A DNA stretch of 64,000 nt from Paraburkholderia sp. BL9I2N2 (GCF_004339745.1 NZ_SMGP01000003.1:1-64000), one strand, 5' to 3'; shown: positions 1 to 8,736, counted from the stretch's first letter. The notes: generated by a model from the sequence alone, not told the origin. Program-made: numbers and translations.

Positions 1-815
1 TCATAAATCTTGTAGCTCGCGGGCAGCGAGCGGGAAGACATGATGCCTTCCGTCCCGTAGGCGGTGATGTCCCAGCTCTCGGTCCATGGCAGAACGTCCC
101 AGGACATGAAGTCGACGGTGACAATCTTGTCTTCGTAGTTCAACACCGCGCCAGCCGCGTCCTCACGTGATTCGTCACCGTGGAAATTGGGGAACTTCGT
201 GATACGGGCGTTCACGGAGCGTGGCAAGCCGAAGTGCAAGAGAATGCGGTCGATGAGGTGGCAGCCGATAACGAAGACAGCACCGCCAATATCACCTGGC
301 TGAGTCATGTGCGGAGTGCCCGCCTCGTCGTGTGAGCAGCCACCGTGCGCCCGCACCTGAACGACTTTCCCGAGACGACCGCTCTTGAGGGCGGCTTGCA
401 TGGCGTCGACCGAAGGTGCGAAACGCCAGCAATAGCCGACTTGCACCAGTCCGCCGGTACGCTCCACAGCCTCGACGATGCGCTTTGCGTCGACCGAACT
501 GCGGCCGGCAGGCTTCTCGCACAACACAGCTTTGCCCGCCTCGAGCGCCTCAATGGTCAGGTCGGCCATCTTCTCGCTCTTGGAGTGGACGAGCACGACA
601 TGAACATTCTCGTCCGCCAGGATGTCTTCCTTTGACCGCACCTCGAGACCGAGCGCATCGACGAATGGCGTGAGCAGCGGGCTTGCATCCCACGCACCGA
701 GCATCTTTGCGTCGGTGCGGCGCTGGATTGCCTTGACTCGCCCGGACGTGTGGGGATGAGTGATGCCAAGACATGCTACGCCGAGCGTTTCGTTGGGACC
801 AATCTTTCGCGTCAT
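1..815 (-). CDS. Gfo/Idh/MocA-family oxidoreductase (3' end outside window)
   Basis: NAD(P)-dependent oxidoreductase of the glucose-fructose oxidoreductase/inositol dehydrogenase family, last visible gene of the minus-strand operon that starts at 3742. The reading frame is open to the left edge, so about 271 residues are seen and the C-terminus is missing. The ATG at 815 follows a GAGGAG ribosome site. Visible family features are the Rossmann start (TLGVACLGITHPHTSG), the conserved CEKPAG motif near residue 95 and the central R-x-H-G-G region. It is 24 bp downstream of the iolG-like gene, so the two are probably co-transcribed. Substrate cannot be told from sequence; a cyclitol or sugar derivative is likely from the neighbours. 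Its Rossmann glycine pattern differs from the classical GxGxxG, as in several MocA-type members. Confidence 0.85.
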   Translation of the reverse strand, partial: MTRKIGPNETLGVACLGITHPHTSGRVKAIQRRTDAKMLGAWDASPLLTPFVDALGLEVRSKEDILADENVHVVLVHSKSEKMADLTIEALEAGKAVLCEKPAGRSSVDAKRIVEAVERTGGLVQVGYCWRFAPSVDAMQAALKSGRLGKVVQVRAHGGCSHDEAGTPHMTQPGDIGGAVFVIGCHLIDRILLHFGLPRSVNARITKFPNFHGDESREDAAGAVLNYEDKIVTVDFMSWDVLPWTESWDITAYGTEGIMSSRSLPASYKIY

Positions 816-839
816 GACATATCTCCTCGAGATTTTCAG

Positions 840-1832
840 TTACACCTTGACGGCTTTGCCCGACAAGGCGGATTCAAGCGCGCAGTCCGCCAGGCGCAGC
901 GCCTTGAGGCCGTCCTGCACCGAGGTCGGCAATGCCGAGTTTGCATTCAGCGCGTCCACGAAGGCTTCGAGTTCGGCCTTGTACGCGGCCTCGTAACGCT
1001 CGAGGAAGAAGTTGAGCAACGGCTCGCGGACGTCGGTTGCGTCCTTGGACCAGCGCCGAATCGTCGAAGGACGAAGGTTTTCTTGCAGAAGCATTCCCTT
1101 CGAACCTGATACTTCCATGCGCTGGTCGTAGCCGTACACGGCTTCGCGACAACAGTTGATGTGGCATTGCTTGCCGGAAGCGGTCCGCAACTGCACCATC
1201 ACCGTATCGAAATCGGTCAGCTTCTCAAGCGATTCGTCGACAAGACGGCTGGCCATGGCCATGACCTCGACCGGTTCTTCGCCGAGCAGCCAGCGAGCCA
1301 TATCCAGGTCGTGGATAACCATGTCGCGGAAGATGCCGCCCGAGTGCTCGACATAGTCACGGGGAGGCATGCCTGGGTCCCGGCTCGAAATAATGACCTG
1401 ACGCACTTCGCCAATGTCACCTGCGTCAATCGCCTTGCGGAAGGCTTGCGACGTCGGGTCGAAACGGCGATTGAAAGCGAGCATGACGCGACCACCCAGG
1501 CGCTCGACCTCGTTCGCCGCGGCAAGCGACTTGCCCATGTCGAGGTCAATGGGCTTCTCGCACAGAACAGCCTTGCCGCGCCTGACGGCCTCGAGCATGA
1601 ACATGATGTGCGTGTCCGTCGGCGTGCCGATGACAACGGCATCGATGTCCTTTCGCTCGAGGACCGCTGCGGGGTCCGTCGAAGCCTCGCAGCCAAGGCG
1701 GCTAGCCAACGACTTGGCTGCACTTTCAACAGGGTCTGCCACCACGACCAGTTGTGCGTTCGGGCTCGCGGCGACGTTGCCAGCGTGAATGCGACCAATG
1801 CGGCCTGCACCGAGTACGGCGATTCGAATCAT
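840..1832 (-). CDS. iolG: Inositol 2-dehydrogenase-like (IolG family) oxidoreductase
   Basis: 330-residue Gfo/Idh/MocA dehydrogenase. IolG proteins oxidise myo-inositol, or a related cyclitol, to the 2-keto form with NAD. The N-terminus carries the Rossmann motif GAGRIGRIH. It is followed by CEKPIDLD (the conserved lysine), FNRRFDP, the GGIFRDMVIHDLDMARWLLGE stretch with the catalytic Asp-His pair, and the C-terminal GYDQRMEV and FFLERY blocks typical of IolG. I chose the ATG at 1832 because it starts directly before the Rossmann strand and has a GGAG site. The frame extends 12 codons further but that part looks unlike family N-termini. It lies between a MocA-type gene and a TIM-barrel gene in one operon. 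True substrate may be another polyol. Confidence 0.8.
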   Translation of the reverse strand: MIRIAVLGAGRIGRIHAGNVAASPNAQLVVVADPVESAAKSLASRLGCEASTDPAAVLERKDIDAVVIGTPTDTHIMFMLEAVRRGKAVLCEKPIDLDMGKSLAAANEVERLGGRVMLAFNRRFDPTSQAFRKAIDAGDIGEVRQVIISSRDPGMPPRDYVEHSGGIFRDMVIHDLDMARWLLGEEPVEVMAMASRLVDESLEKLTDFDTVMVQLRTASGKQCHINCCREAVYGYDQRMEVSGSKGMLLQENLRPSTIRRWSKDATDVREPLLNFFLERYEAAYKAELEAFVDALNANSALPTSVQDGLKALRLADCALESALSGKAVKV

Positions 1833-1873
1833 GTGAGTCTCCAGAAATACTTTGTCGTTTAAGGTCAACAGCG

Positions 1874-2755
1874 TCAGACGGAAGTTGCGCTTTTCGCCGA
1901 GAACTGCGCGACGGTGGTGTCGTAAGCGCGCTTCGCCATCTCGTCGAGAGGAAATTTTCGGTGCGTCTCAGAGATCAGTTCCACGCCGTAGTACGGGAGC
2001 GTGCAGCCTGCTTGCTCAAGGGCATCGACGAAGGCAGGCAGGTCGCCTGCACCTTCGCCACAAAGCTGCCTGTTAAAGGTCGAGTCGTCGAACAGCGACC
2101 CCTTAACCTGGGCGCCGACGTCGTCCATCTCCACTCCCTTGATGAAACGCGCGGGAATTTGGGCGACTTCGCTATAAGGGCTGCCACCGCGCGCTACGTG
2201 CCAGTGGTCAACCATCAGACCACCATTGGGCTGGTTGGCGCCTTCAGCAACCTTCAGCGCCTCTGCGATATTCCGGATGGGAGAGAAAGGCATGAACTCG
2301 ATTGCAACCGTCGAGTCAACCGTCGCCACATCCTGGCAAAGCTTCGCGAATTCGTCGGTCATGCGGGCGAAGTCGGCCGGATTTTTGTCGAAGGGGCTCG
2401 CTCCGATTTTCAGATTGCGCATGCCCAGTTCCCCACCCAGTTCGATGAAACGGCGACGGCTATCGTCAGACTTGACCCGCGCCTCCCCGTCGAAGTACCA
2501 GTCCATCAGGATTTCGAGCTCGAAGTACTTCATGCCCGTATCGTCCAGAATCTTCTTGACGCCAGACACTCCGTACTTGTCGATGCTGTACTCGAGGTCA
2601 TCGAGAATCAGGCCGATGCCGCTCCACCCGGCGCGCGAAGCCGCTTCGCAACGGTCGCGCAGCGGAAACGGGCTGATCTCGTTCGACGCACACGGATAGA
2701 CGTCGCCAGCAAGGGTCCAGTACGCAGCCAGCAGTTCAATTTTCTTCGCGCTCAT
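1874..2755 (-). CDS. TIM-barrel sugar phosphate isomerase/epimerase (IolE/QuiC-type fold)
   Basis: 293-residue member of the xylose-isomerase-like TIM-barrel superfamily, which includes inosose dehydratase IolE, IolI and 3-dehydroshikimate dehydratases. The usual four metal-ligand strands can be seen: VAIEF (Glu), MVDHWH (Asp/His), KGVEMDD and the late GVELISE (Glu). That arrangement supports a divalent-metal isomerase or dehydratase acting on a keto-sugar or cyclitol. It sits 66 bp after the intradiol dioxygenase and 41 bp before iolG, on the same strand. A dehydration step between a cyclitol dehydrogenase and a ring-cleavage enzyme is an attractive reading but is inference. The precise reaction is unknown. 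Confidence 0.8.
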   Translation of the reverse strand: MSAKKIELLAAYWTLAGDVYPCASNEISPFPLRDRCEAASRAGWSGIGLILDDLEYSIDKYGVSGVKKILDDTGMKYFELEILMDWYFDGEARVKSDDSRRRFIELGGELGMRNLKIGASPFDKNPADFARMTDEFAKLCQDVATVDSTVAIEFMPFSPIRNIAEALKVAEGANQPNGGLMVDHWHVARGGSPYSEVAQIPARFIKGVEMDDVGAQVKGSLFDDSTFNRQLCGEGAGDLPAFVDALEQAGCTLPYYGVELISETHRKFPLDEMAKRAYDTTVAQFSAKSATSV

Positions 2756-2821
2756 ATGTAGTATTCCTCTTTATTTCAATGTCATCGGTTTTTTGATGGC
2801 ATGCTCCCGCATGCCAAACGA

Positions 2822-3742
2822 TTACGAAATTGTCCGAGTGGGCTTGCTGGACGTCGCGAGAGTGAAATCCCACGACACAGTCCAGAACGGCGACGAGAAC
2901 CCGACGCGCTTGCCAGCCTCCGGGTCGTCAATCTTGTTAAATTCGGCGATGAGTTCACGCTTGACGCCGAAGACCGCATCTTCTGGGAGATACGGGCAAT
3001 CAGGCGTGAAAATGTGAGTGATGACCGGATCAAAGCCAGGCGCGGTCACGATGAAGTGCATGTGAGCAGCCCGGTTCGGGTGTCGGCCCATTGCGGCGAG
3101 GAGCTTACCGACCGGGCCGTCCGAGGGAATGGGATAGTGGCGCGGCTTAACGGACTTGAACCAGTAACGGCCTTCAGCATCCGACGTGAAAACGCCGCGA
3201 AGATTCGAATCAGGCTGAATGCCTTTCTGTTGCACGTCGTAGAAGCCGTCGTCGTTGGTCTGCCACACTTCAAGCTTCGCGTTCGGAATCGGATTTCCCT
3301 CAATATCGGTTACCCGACCCTCTACAACCATGGGCTCGCCCTTCCCATCCAGGCAGATGTTCGCGCCGTTCAGATATTCAGGTGCGTTGGCGATGTAGAA
3401 GGGACCCAGAATCGTGTTCGGCGTAGCACCGTTCGGACGGCGATGGTTGATTGCATCAACCAGCATGGAGACGCCGAGGACGTCCGAGAGCAGGATGTAT
3501 TCTTGCCGCCAGTCCGTGCACATTTGACCGGTCTCAGTCAGGAAACGGATGGCATTGAACCACTCTTCGTGCGTAGGTTCGATTTCCTTGACCGCAGCAT
3601 GAAGGTGTTTGACCAGAACCGACATGACCTGGCGCAGGCGAGCGTCTGCACCGTCGCTCATACGAGCATTGACGACTTCGGCCGAGCGAGCTTCATCGAA
3701 GTACGGCGACGTGGACTGAACTGCTGAGAAAGCGCTTTGCAT
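2822..3742 (-). CDS. Intradiol ring-cleavage dioxygenase (hydroxyquinol/catechol 1,2-dioxygenase family)
   Basis: 306 residues, the usual size for catechol or hydroxyquinol 1,2-dioxygenases, which open the ring of a catechol between the two hydroxyls using Fe(III) and O2. An N-terminal helical dimerisation part (about residues 1-105) precedes the beta-sandwich with GPFY at 113-116. The four iron ligands are in place: Tyr168 (DDGFYDV), Tyr203 (RHYPIP), His227 and His229 (RAAHMHF). N-terminal text such as FLTETGQMCTDWRQEYILLSDVLG is typical of the hydroxyquinol branch, so cleavage of a trihydroxybenzene to maleylacetate is favoured. No maleylacetate reductase is seen in this window. It is the first gene of the operon, with a promoter-like block just upstream. 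Confidence 0.9.
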   Translation of the reverse strand: MQSAFSAVQSTSPYFDEARSAEVVNARMSDGADARLRQVMSVLVKHLHAAVKEIEPTHEEWFNAIRFLTETGQMCTDWRQEYILLSDVLGVSMLVDAINHRRPNGATPNTILGPFYIANAPEYLNGANICLDGKGEPMVVEGRVTDIEGNPIPNAKLEVWQTNDDGFYDVQQKGIQPDSNLRGVFTSDAEGRYWFKSVKPRHYPIPSDGPVGKLLAAMGRHPNRAAHMHFIVTAPGFDPVITHIFTPDCPYLPEDAVFGVKRELIAEFNKIDDPEAGKRVGFSSPFWTVSWDFTLATSSKPTRTIS

Positions 3743-3780
3743 TGAGTGTCTCCATCAAACTTTCTGTAGCTTTGAGACAA

Positions 3781-3846
3781 GTCTATATTCGCCGTAGCTG
3801 GCAAAACAGAGCTGGAAAGGGAATGTCTTTCGCGCTGAGTGGGAAG
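3781..3846 (-). promoter_or_regulatory. Promoter/operator block A, repeated at 7931-7996
   Basis: A 66-bp block starting 39 bp upstream of the dioxygenase start aligns without gaps to 7931-7996 upstream of the porin (about 44 of 66 positions by eye). On the minus strand it contains a conserved segment GCGAAAGAxATTCCC, then a -35-like CTGTTT, a 16-bp spacer and TATAGA as a possible -10. This reads as a shared promoter with an activator or repressor site. The nearby LacI and LysR genes are the obvious candidates for the cognate regulator. Confidence 0.55.
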
Positions 3847-3873
3847 AAGCCTCGAATGCAAGGAGCACGGAGG

Positions 3874-4788
3874 TCACGCTGTCCAATGCCGTTCGTAGTC
3901 GTTCTGATGGAACCGTTCCAGGAGCGCGTCAATGAACAGCCGCACCTTGACAGGAAGATGCGAGCGGGTCTGAAACGCGATGTTCATGGTCAACCGGGGC
4001 AGATCCCAATCGTCAAGCACCGGAATAAGGCGACCCGCCTTAAGGTCGTCGTGGATGATGTATTTCGGCTGCACCAGAATGCCCATGTTGTCCAGCGCGG
4101 CGACACGCAATATCTGGCCATCATTCGACTCCACCAATGGCTTCACTCTGACAACTACGTTTTCACCACCACGTGTGAATGAAAGCTCGCGTGGGTTGTC
4201 GGCGAGTTGATAGTTCAACAGCCTGTGCTTCGCGAGTTCCGCCGGGAAACGAGGGTGTCCGTTCGACTCGAGGTAGCCGGGCGATGCAGCCAATATGCGG
4301 CGTGTTGATGCCAGTCTTCTTATCGTAATGTTGCTGTCTGGCTCAAGAACCTTTGTTCGAATCGCGACGTCTATGCCGTTCTCGATGATGTCGCAGTAAC
4401 GGTTAGCCGCTAGTACGTCGACGGTGATGTCGGGGTAACGCGCCGTGAAATCAGGGAGCATGGGCGCGATGTGCAGCATGCAGAACGACAACGAGGCGGT
4501 GACGCGAAGGACGCCGCTTGGACGCACTACCGCCTCTTTGATGACAGCCTCTGCTTCGCCAAGGTCTGCCAGGATAGATTTGCAGCGCCGGTGGAATTCG
4601 GCGCCAGCCTCAGTCAAAAAAAGGTTGCGCGTCGTTCGGCGCACCAACTGGACTCCGAGCCTCGCCTCCAACGAAATCAAATACCGGCTTGCCGCCGAGA
4701 TGGAGAGGTCGACTGCCTCGGCAGCTCCGCTGATACTGCCCGTCTCGGCCACCTCGACGAACAGCTGTAGTTCCTTGAACTGGTCCAT
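3874..4788 (-). CDS. LysR-family transcriptional regulator
   Basis: 304-residue LysR-type regulator. The N-terminal winged helix-turn-helix is clear (residues 1-60, with SGAAEAVDLSISAASRYLISLEARLGVQL and the RRTTRNLFLTEAG wing), followed by an effector-binding domain of normal length. It is of the CrgA/AaeR-like kind, with YPDITVDVL and LAASPGYLESNGHP blocks. The gene lies upstream of the intradiol dioxygenase operon on the same strand, not divergent from it, separated by 131 bp. It may still control that operon. Effector unknown. Confidence 0.85.
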   Translation of the reverse strand: MDQFKELQLFVEVAETGSISGAAEAVDLSISAASRYLISLEARLGVQLVRRTTRNLFLTEAGAEFHRRCKSILADLGEAEAVIKEAVVRPSGVLRVTASLSFCMLHIAPMLPDFTARYPDITVDVLAANRYCDIIENGIDVAIRTKVLEPDSNITIRRLASTRRILAASPGYLESNGHPRFPAELAKHRLLNYQLADNPRELSFTRGGENVVVRVKPLVESNDGQILRVAALDNMGILVQPKYIIHDDLKAGRLIPVLDDWDLPRLTMNIAFQTRSHLPVKVRLFIDALLERFHQNDYERHWTA

Positions 4789-5295
4789 GCCTTCGCACCA
4801 TTACGTTTTGTCTCCGCCCACATCCGCGCGGGATACGGGAGTACGCGCGACTTGACCGAGTCATTTTTGTGCGCCGCGTCTGCAACATAATAGTGCGATC
4901 AATCTATCGTGCACCAACTAGAATCCATCAAAAAACTATCCGTTTGACAGATCCACTGGCCGTATGGCGCCAAGTGTGCTCCACGATCGCTAACGAAAAT
5001 CTGCCGCCCTCAATCCTCGACAAGCGCCCGCGACACATCCGGCCATGATTTTTCGGGCACGAGATCTTTGGTGGACGAGCCCCAGCGCGAGTTTGCCGCG
5101 CACGAATACCCAGCGGCGCAGAGCCAATCACCAGCGCTCAGACCGCGGTCGCGTTCGCAATACCAATCGTATCGTTCGCGGGATAGTCTCTGACGGGTAG
5201 TCCATCCGTGTCTTCTATTTTCGATGTAGGATAGCTCTCAGCATCAATTGGAGTCTCAGAAACGCATCAAAAGCTATCAAATATGGAGGGTCGGA
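4789..5295. other. Intergenic region between divergent LysR and LacI genes
   Basis: About 500 bp with no supported gene; the few open frames here have no recognisable protein character. It must hold the promoters of the LysR gene (minus) and the LacI gene (plus). A loose dyad around 4891-4912 (GTGCGAT ... ATCGTGCAC) could be an autoregulatory LysR site but is imperfect. Confidence 0.4.
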
Positions 5296-6339
5296 TTGGC
5301 TCACCGCTTTTTGATCAAAGAAATTGCCCTTCAAGCAGGGCTTGGAGTGGCTACGGTCGACAGGGTGTTGAACGGGCGCGCAAACGTCCGGGAGCACACT
5401 CGCAATCGGGTTGATCGGGCAATCAAAGAACTAGAGAAACAGGAGTTGAACCTGGCAAACACGGGTCGGAAGCTCATGGTTGACGTTGTCGTAGAAGCGC
5501 CGACGCGGTTCAGCGATGAATTAAAGAGCGCCCTTGAGGCCGAACTCGCACTAATGCATCCGGCCGTTGTTCGTCCGCGCTTTCTGCTACAGGAGACGAT
5601 GACGACGTCAGAAGTGGTGGAAACCCTTCGCTCCATCGCGCGAAGAGGAAGCCACGGCGTCTTCCTGAAGGCCCGCGACGTTCCTGAAATTGCTGAGGCA
5701 ATTGGCGAACTACAGCGCCACGGCATCCCCGTCGTCACAGTCTTCACTGACATACCGCTGTCTGGTCGCATCGCCTACGCCGGGCTCGACAATCGCGTGG
5801 CTGGCGCCACGGCCGCCTACCTCATAGGCCTATTGCTGGGGCCGCGGCAGGCTAATGTGTTGATAACGATGAGCGACGAGCATTTTCGGGGCGAGGAAGA
5901 ACGCGAGATAAGCTTTCGTCGAGCATTGCGCAAGCGCCACCCTCAACTCAAACTCATCGACGCAAGCGGCGGACATGGCCTTGATTCGCCGACCGAAGAG
6001 CGAGTCCGGAGCGTTCTCAACGAGGAGACTGGCATCGCTGCCGTGTACTCCATGGGCGGAGGCAATGCCGCGATTCTTCGCGCGCTAGAGGCGTGGCAAC
6101 AAGCTCCCGTCTACTTCATCGGTCACGACCTCGACAGAGATAACGTGCAGCTTCTACGTGCCGGAAGGATTCAAGCAATCTTGCATCATGATCTCCGACA
6201 AGACATGCGGTCCGCTTGTCATCACGTCATGCACTTTCATAAGCTCTTGCCAGCATCCTCGGTAGCGTCATCTTCTTCCGTCGTAGTCGTGACGCCAGAA
6301 AATATCCCGGACCACATCGCCAGTCGCTTCCGCGATTGA
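5296..6339 (+). CDS. LacI-family transcriptional regulator
   Basis: 347-residue LacI/GalR regulator. The helix-turn-helix begins at once (IKEIALQAGLGVATVDRVLNGRANV), followed by a hinge and a periplasmic-binding-protein-like sensor domain (about residues 65-340) with YSMGGGNAAIL and IGHDLDRDN, typical of sugar-sensing members. I chose TTG at 5296 because a GGAGGG ribosome site lies just upstream and it places the HTH where the family has it. The open frame runs 16 codons further upstream to another TTG at 5248. It is divergent from the LysR/dioxygenase region and close to the porin, so it may sense a sugar or cyclitol and control those units. Effector unknown. Confidence 0.87.
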   Translation: MAHRFLIKEIALQAGLGVATVDRVLNGRANVREHTRNRVDRAIKELEKQELNLANTGRKLMVDVVVEAPTRFSDELKSALEAELALMHPAVVRPRFLLQETMTTSEVVETLRSIARRGSHGVFLKARDVPEIAEAIGELQRHGIPVVTVFTDIPLSGRIAYAGLDNRVAGATAAYLIGLLLGPRQANVLITMSDEHFRGEEEREISFRRALRKRHPQLKLIDASGGHGLDSPTEERVRSVLNEETGIAAVYSMGGGNAAILRALEAWQQAPVYFIGHDLDRDNVQLLRAGRIQAILHHDLRQDMRSACHHVMHFHKLLPASSVASSSSVVVVTPENIPDHIASRFRD

Positions 6340-6433
6340 TTCGACCACTCACAACCGCGCTTCTGTCTACGCAAGCTCCGCGTGCGTAATTGCTCGCAGG
6401 GCTGCTGTTGTCGGCTACAAAGCAGTCCAACCT

Positions 6434-6467
6434 GAGAGGTCCGAGAAAGTCATCGCTCGAACCTCTC
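6434..6467. terminator. Hairpin between convergent LacI and porin genes
   Basis: Arms GAGAGGTCCGAG (6434-6445) and CTCGAACCTCTC (6456-6467) form a 12-bp stem with one mismatch and a 10-nt loop. It sits between the ends of two convergent genes, as expected for a bidirectional terminator, but no clear T-run follows on either strand. Confidence 0.5.
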
Positions 6468-6474
6468 GACGGCA

Positions 6475-7659
6475 TTAGAATCTCGTCGCCAACCCGGCAA
6501 TGACGCCGAACTGGCTCTTGCCATAGTTGGGGTTGGTGCTCGATGCGCTTCCGTTGATGGGGTCGTTGTTGATGTTCGCGCCATACAGGCCACTATCAAG
6601 GCCGACGTTAGACGATGAGCTATTCCGAACGTAAGCCAGTTCAGTGTAGAGGAGCGTCCGCTTGGACAGCGAGTAGTCCACGCCTAGTGTGTACAGGGTT
6701 GCGTTTCCGTTCCCTTTGTTTGCATTCGCGTGATAAACGGCACCGGTGATAGCGAGCGCGGGCGTCGTCTGCCAGGTTGCGCCAATCCACTCATGATCGA
6801 CGGTCGTCGGGAGGCTGGTACCTGCCGGCAACGCCGACGGAGCCGTCGTGCCAAAATAGCCCGCATTCGACGCGTCCGGAGCACTCAGATGTTGGTACCC
6901 GACATATGCCAGCACTGGACCGAACGCGTAGGTCAAGCCCGTGAGAATCGAGCGAGAAGTAAGGTACACGTTGCTGAATTGGCCGTTTCCGTCTCGAACC
7001 TCGTCATAGGTCGCCTGCCAGAAAAGACCCTTGTTCGCGTAGGAGAGTTTGATGCCGTCCGAGCGGCCTTGGGAACTTCCCAGTCCCGTAGAAGTGCCGA
7101 GTTGACCGGGCGCGCTTCCTGGATTTCCGGCATTCCATGTTGGCGAATTCGTCAGATCATACTGTCCTTGTAGCGTGAAGCCGGCTATCGTCGGCGACAG
7201 GTACTCCGCGCCGTTCGCTGCCTGCGAGAAGATGCGACCCCGGACCAGGGTTCCAATCGAATACTTCTTCGTTTGCTGTGGGTCGACATCGCCCGAGTAT
7301 TGGCTTATCTCGGCAGAACCCATGTTTCCGAACTTGATTTGCCCCCAGGTGTCGTTCTGCAGACCCACTGTCGCCTGCCCCTCGAAGAAGCTCCCGTTGG
7401 CGAAGCTTCCGTTCATCGTGTTCAGCCGAGACTCCAGCTGGAAGATTGCATGCGTGCCGCCGCCGAGGTCCTCGGCGCCTTTGAGGCCGAATCGCGATTG
7501 CGCCCAGCCTCCACTTTGCGCGCCGAATACATGTCCCTTCGGCTGATTCGTCTCGTACACGAGACCGTTGTCGACGATACCGTATAACGTGACGCTGCTC
7601 TGAGCCATCGCTGTTGCCGTCGTCGACAATGCGAACACGCTGAACAAAAGCTTCTTCAT
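6475..7659 (-). CDS. Gram-negative porin (OmpC-like trimeric porin)
   Basis: 394-residue outer-membrane general porin of the Burkholderiales type. A signal peptide (MKKLLFSVFALSTTATAMAQ) is followed by the mature start SSVTLYGIVDNGLVY. Other hallmarks are GAEDLGGGTHAIFQLES, the SRFGLKG segment, alternating hydrophobic beta strands and the C-terminal FGVIAGLATRF ending in Phe, which marks it for outer-membrane assembly. A GGAG ribosome site precedes the ATG. A block about 270 bp upstream matches the promoter of the intradiol dioxygenase operon, suggesting it supplies the substrate of that pathway. Pore specificity cannot be read from sequence. Confidence 0.92.
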   Translation of the reverse strand: MKKLLFSVFALSTTATAMAQSSVTLYGIVDNGLVYETNQPKGHVFGAQSGGWAQSRFGLKGAEDLGGGTHAIFQLESRLNTMNGSFANGSFFEGQATVGLQNDTWGQIKFGNMGSAEISQYSGDVDPQQTKKYSIGTLVRGRIFSQAANGAEYLSPTIAGFTLQGQYDLTNSPTWNAGNPGSAPGQLGTSTGLGSSQGRSDGIKLSYANKGLFWQATYDEVRDGNGQFSNVYLTSRSILTGLTYAFGPVLAYVGYQHLSAPDASNAGYFGTTAPSALPAGTSLPTTVDHEWIGATWQTTPALAITGAVYHANANKGNGNATLYTLGVDYSLSKRTLLYTELAYVRNSSSSNVGLDSGLYGANINNDPINGSASSTNPNYGKSQFGVIAGLATRF

Positions 7660-8194
7660 CGATATCTCCAGTAATTTAGTTGTACTTCATCTGTGCCCGC
7701 GCTATCGGGAACACCTAATGCCTTCGGTCGATCGAGAATTATCGAAGTCACCGCTGCGAGCGCCCATCCCACTTTCATCACGCGCGAGACGACAGGACCG
7801 AGTGGAGTCGCACAACCGCTCGTACAGAAGAAATTGGAAGCAATCGAAAGAACAGGAGGAAGGTTTACGCGGAAGGTGATAAATTCCCTGACGCGTGTCT
7901 CCTGAACTGCTCTTGTGTAATTTGGCCCGAGTGTATATTCCCCATTCCCTCGAACAAAGAGCGGAAAGGGGAATCTCTTTCGCGGAATCAGGGAAAATGG
8001 ACCTTAAAGCAAGCGGACAGAAGCCTTCCGGCCTTATGCTACTAATCTCCTCACGGTTAACCCCGTATCCCGGTCGACGTTGTATCGATTACGCTTCGTA
8101 TGTTCCAATGCGAAGAGACATGTTCTTCTCGGTAATACCCCAAACGGTCCGTGACCAGTCTCACGTCGCCTAACGCATCCATACGGAGATACGT
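7660..8194. other. Intergenic region upstream of divergent porin and DUF4148-like gene
   Basis: About 530 bp without a supported gene. It holds promoter block B (7931-7996) and must contain the promoter of the small plus-strand gene at 8195. Frames at 7693-7905 and 7895-8173 are open but have no family features or ribosome sites and are judged not to be genes. Confidence 0.5.
7931..7996 (-). promoter_or_regulatory. Promoter/operator block B, repeat of 3781-3846
   Basis: In-register match to block A. The minus strand shows the conserved GCGAAAGAxATTCCC segment, CTTTGT as a -35, 16 bp, then TATACA as a -10. It would give the porin a leader of about 265 nt. The strongest matched segments are TATATTC at the -10 end and GAATxTCTTTCGCG. 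Confidence 0.5.
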
Positions 8195-8515
8195 ATGAAC
8201 TTCAAGAAACTGTCTGGCTTCGCTGTCTCAGCGAGTATGACCCTGAGTCTCCTCTCACTACCGTCGTTGCCCGCCAATGCAGCGACAAGCGATGCCGCTG
8301 CCTCCGGCGCCGCCATGTCAAAGCAGGAACTGAAGGCGCAAAAGAAGGCCGACCGCCAGGCGCGCCGCGCAAAGAAGAACGCTGAACTGAGCACACTGGA
8401 AAAGAACGGGTATAGCCCGTCGGCAAATCAAACAAACTATCCGCAGAATCTGCAGAACGCTCAACAGAAAGCCGCCGGGCAAAAGCCTACGAACGCACCA
8501 GCGGTCGCGCCTTGA
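8195..8515 (+). CDS. Small secreted DUF4148-like protein
   Basis: 106 residues with a signal peptide of about 30 residues ending in LPANA-A. A charged, lysine/arginine-rich helix follows (QELKAQKKADRQARRAKKNAELS), then the tail LEKNGYSPSANQTNYPQNLQNAQQKA. The LEKxGYxPxxxxxxYPxxLQxAxxKxA pattern is that of the Burkholderiales DUF4148 family, exported proteins of unknown function. A GGAG site lies just before the ATG. The long charged helix between signal peptide and DUF-like tail is unusual. Role unknown. Confidence 0.7.
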   Translation: MNFKKLSGFAVSASMTLSLLSLPSLPANAATSDAAASGAAMSKQELKAQKKADRQARRAKKNAELSTLEKNGYSPSANQTNYPQNLQNAQQKAAGQKPTNAPAVAP

Positions 8516-8620
8516 CGCTTCACGCGGTCTGGATCGCGCGCGCTCGAGGTGGTGGTCACGCGAGTCGCGCGGGCAATGCAAGTGGGAACGTTTGCTGAAA
8601 ATGGTGATGGTCGAGATGGA

Positions 8621-8633
8621 ATGGACACCGCCC
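8621..8633 (+). repeat. IS1111 left subterminal inverted repeat
   Basis: ATGGACACCGCCC, exact inverted partner of 10007-10019. The bases next to the repeat on either side do not pair, so the repeat is 13 bp. Confidence 0.85.
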
Positions 8634-8736
8634 TCCCTCCGGGGAATTGGGCACGATTGAGGGCCTCCAGGACCGAACGGCATCAATGTGCCAAAGTGGA
8701 GTTGCGACACAACCACTTAAGGAGCGGAGGCCCCAG

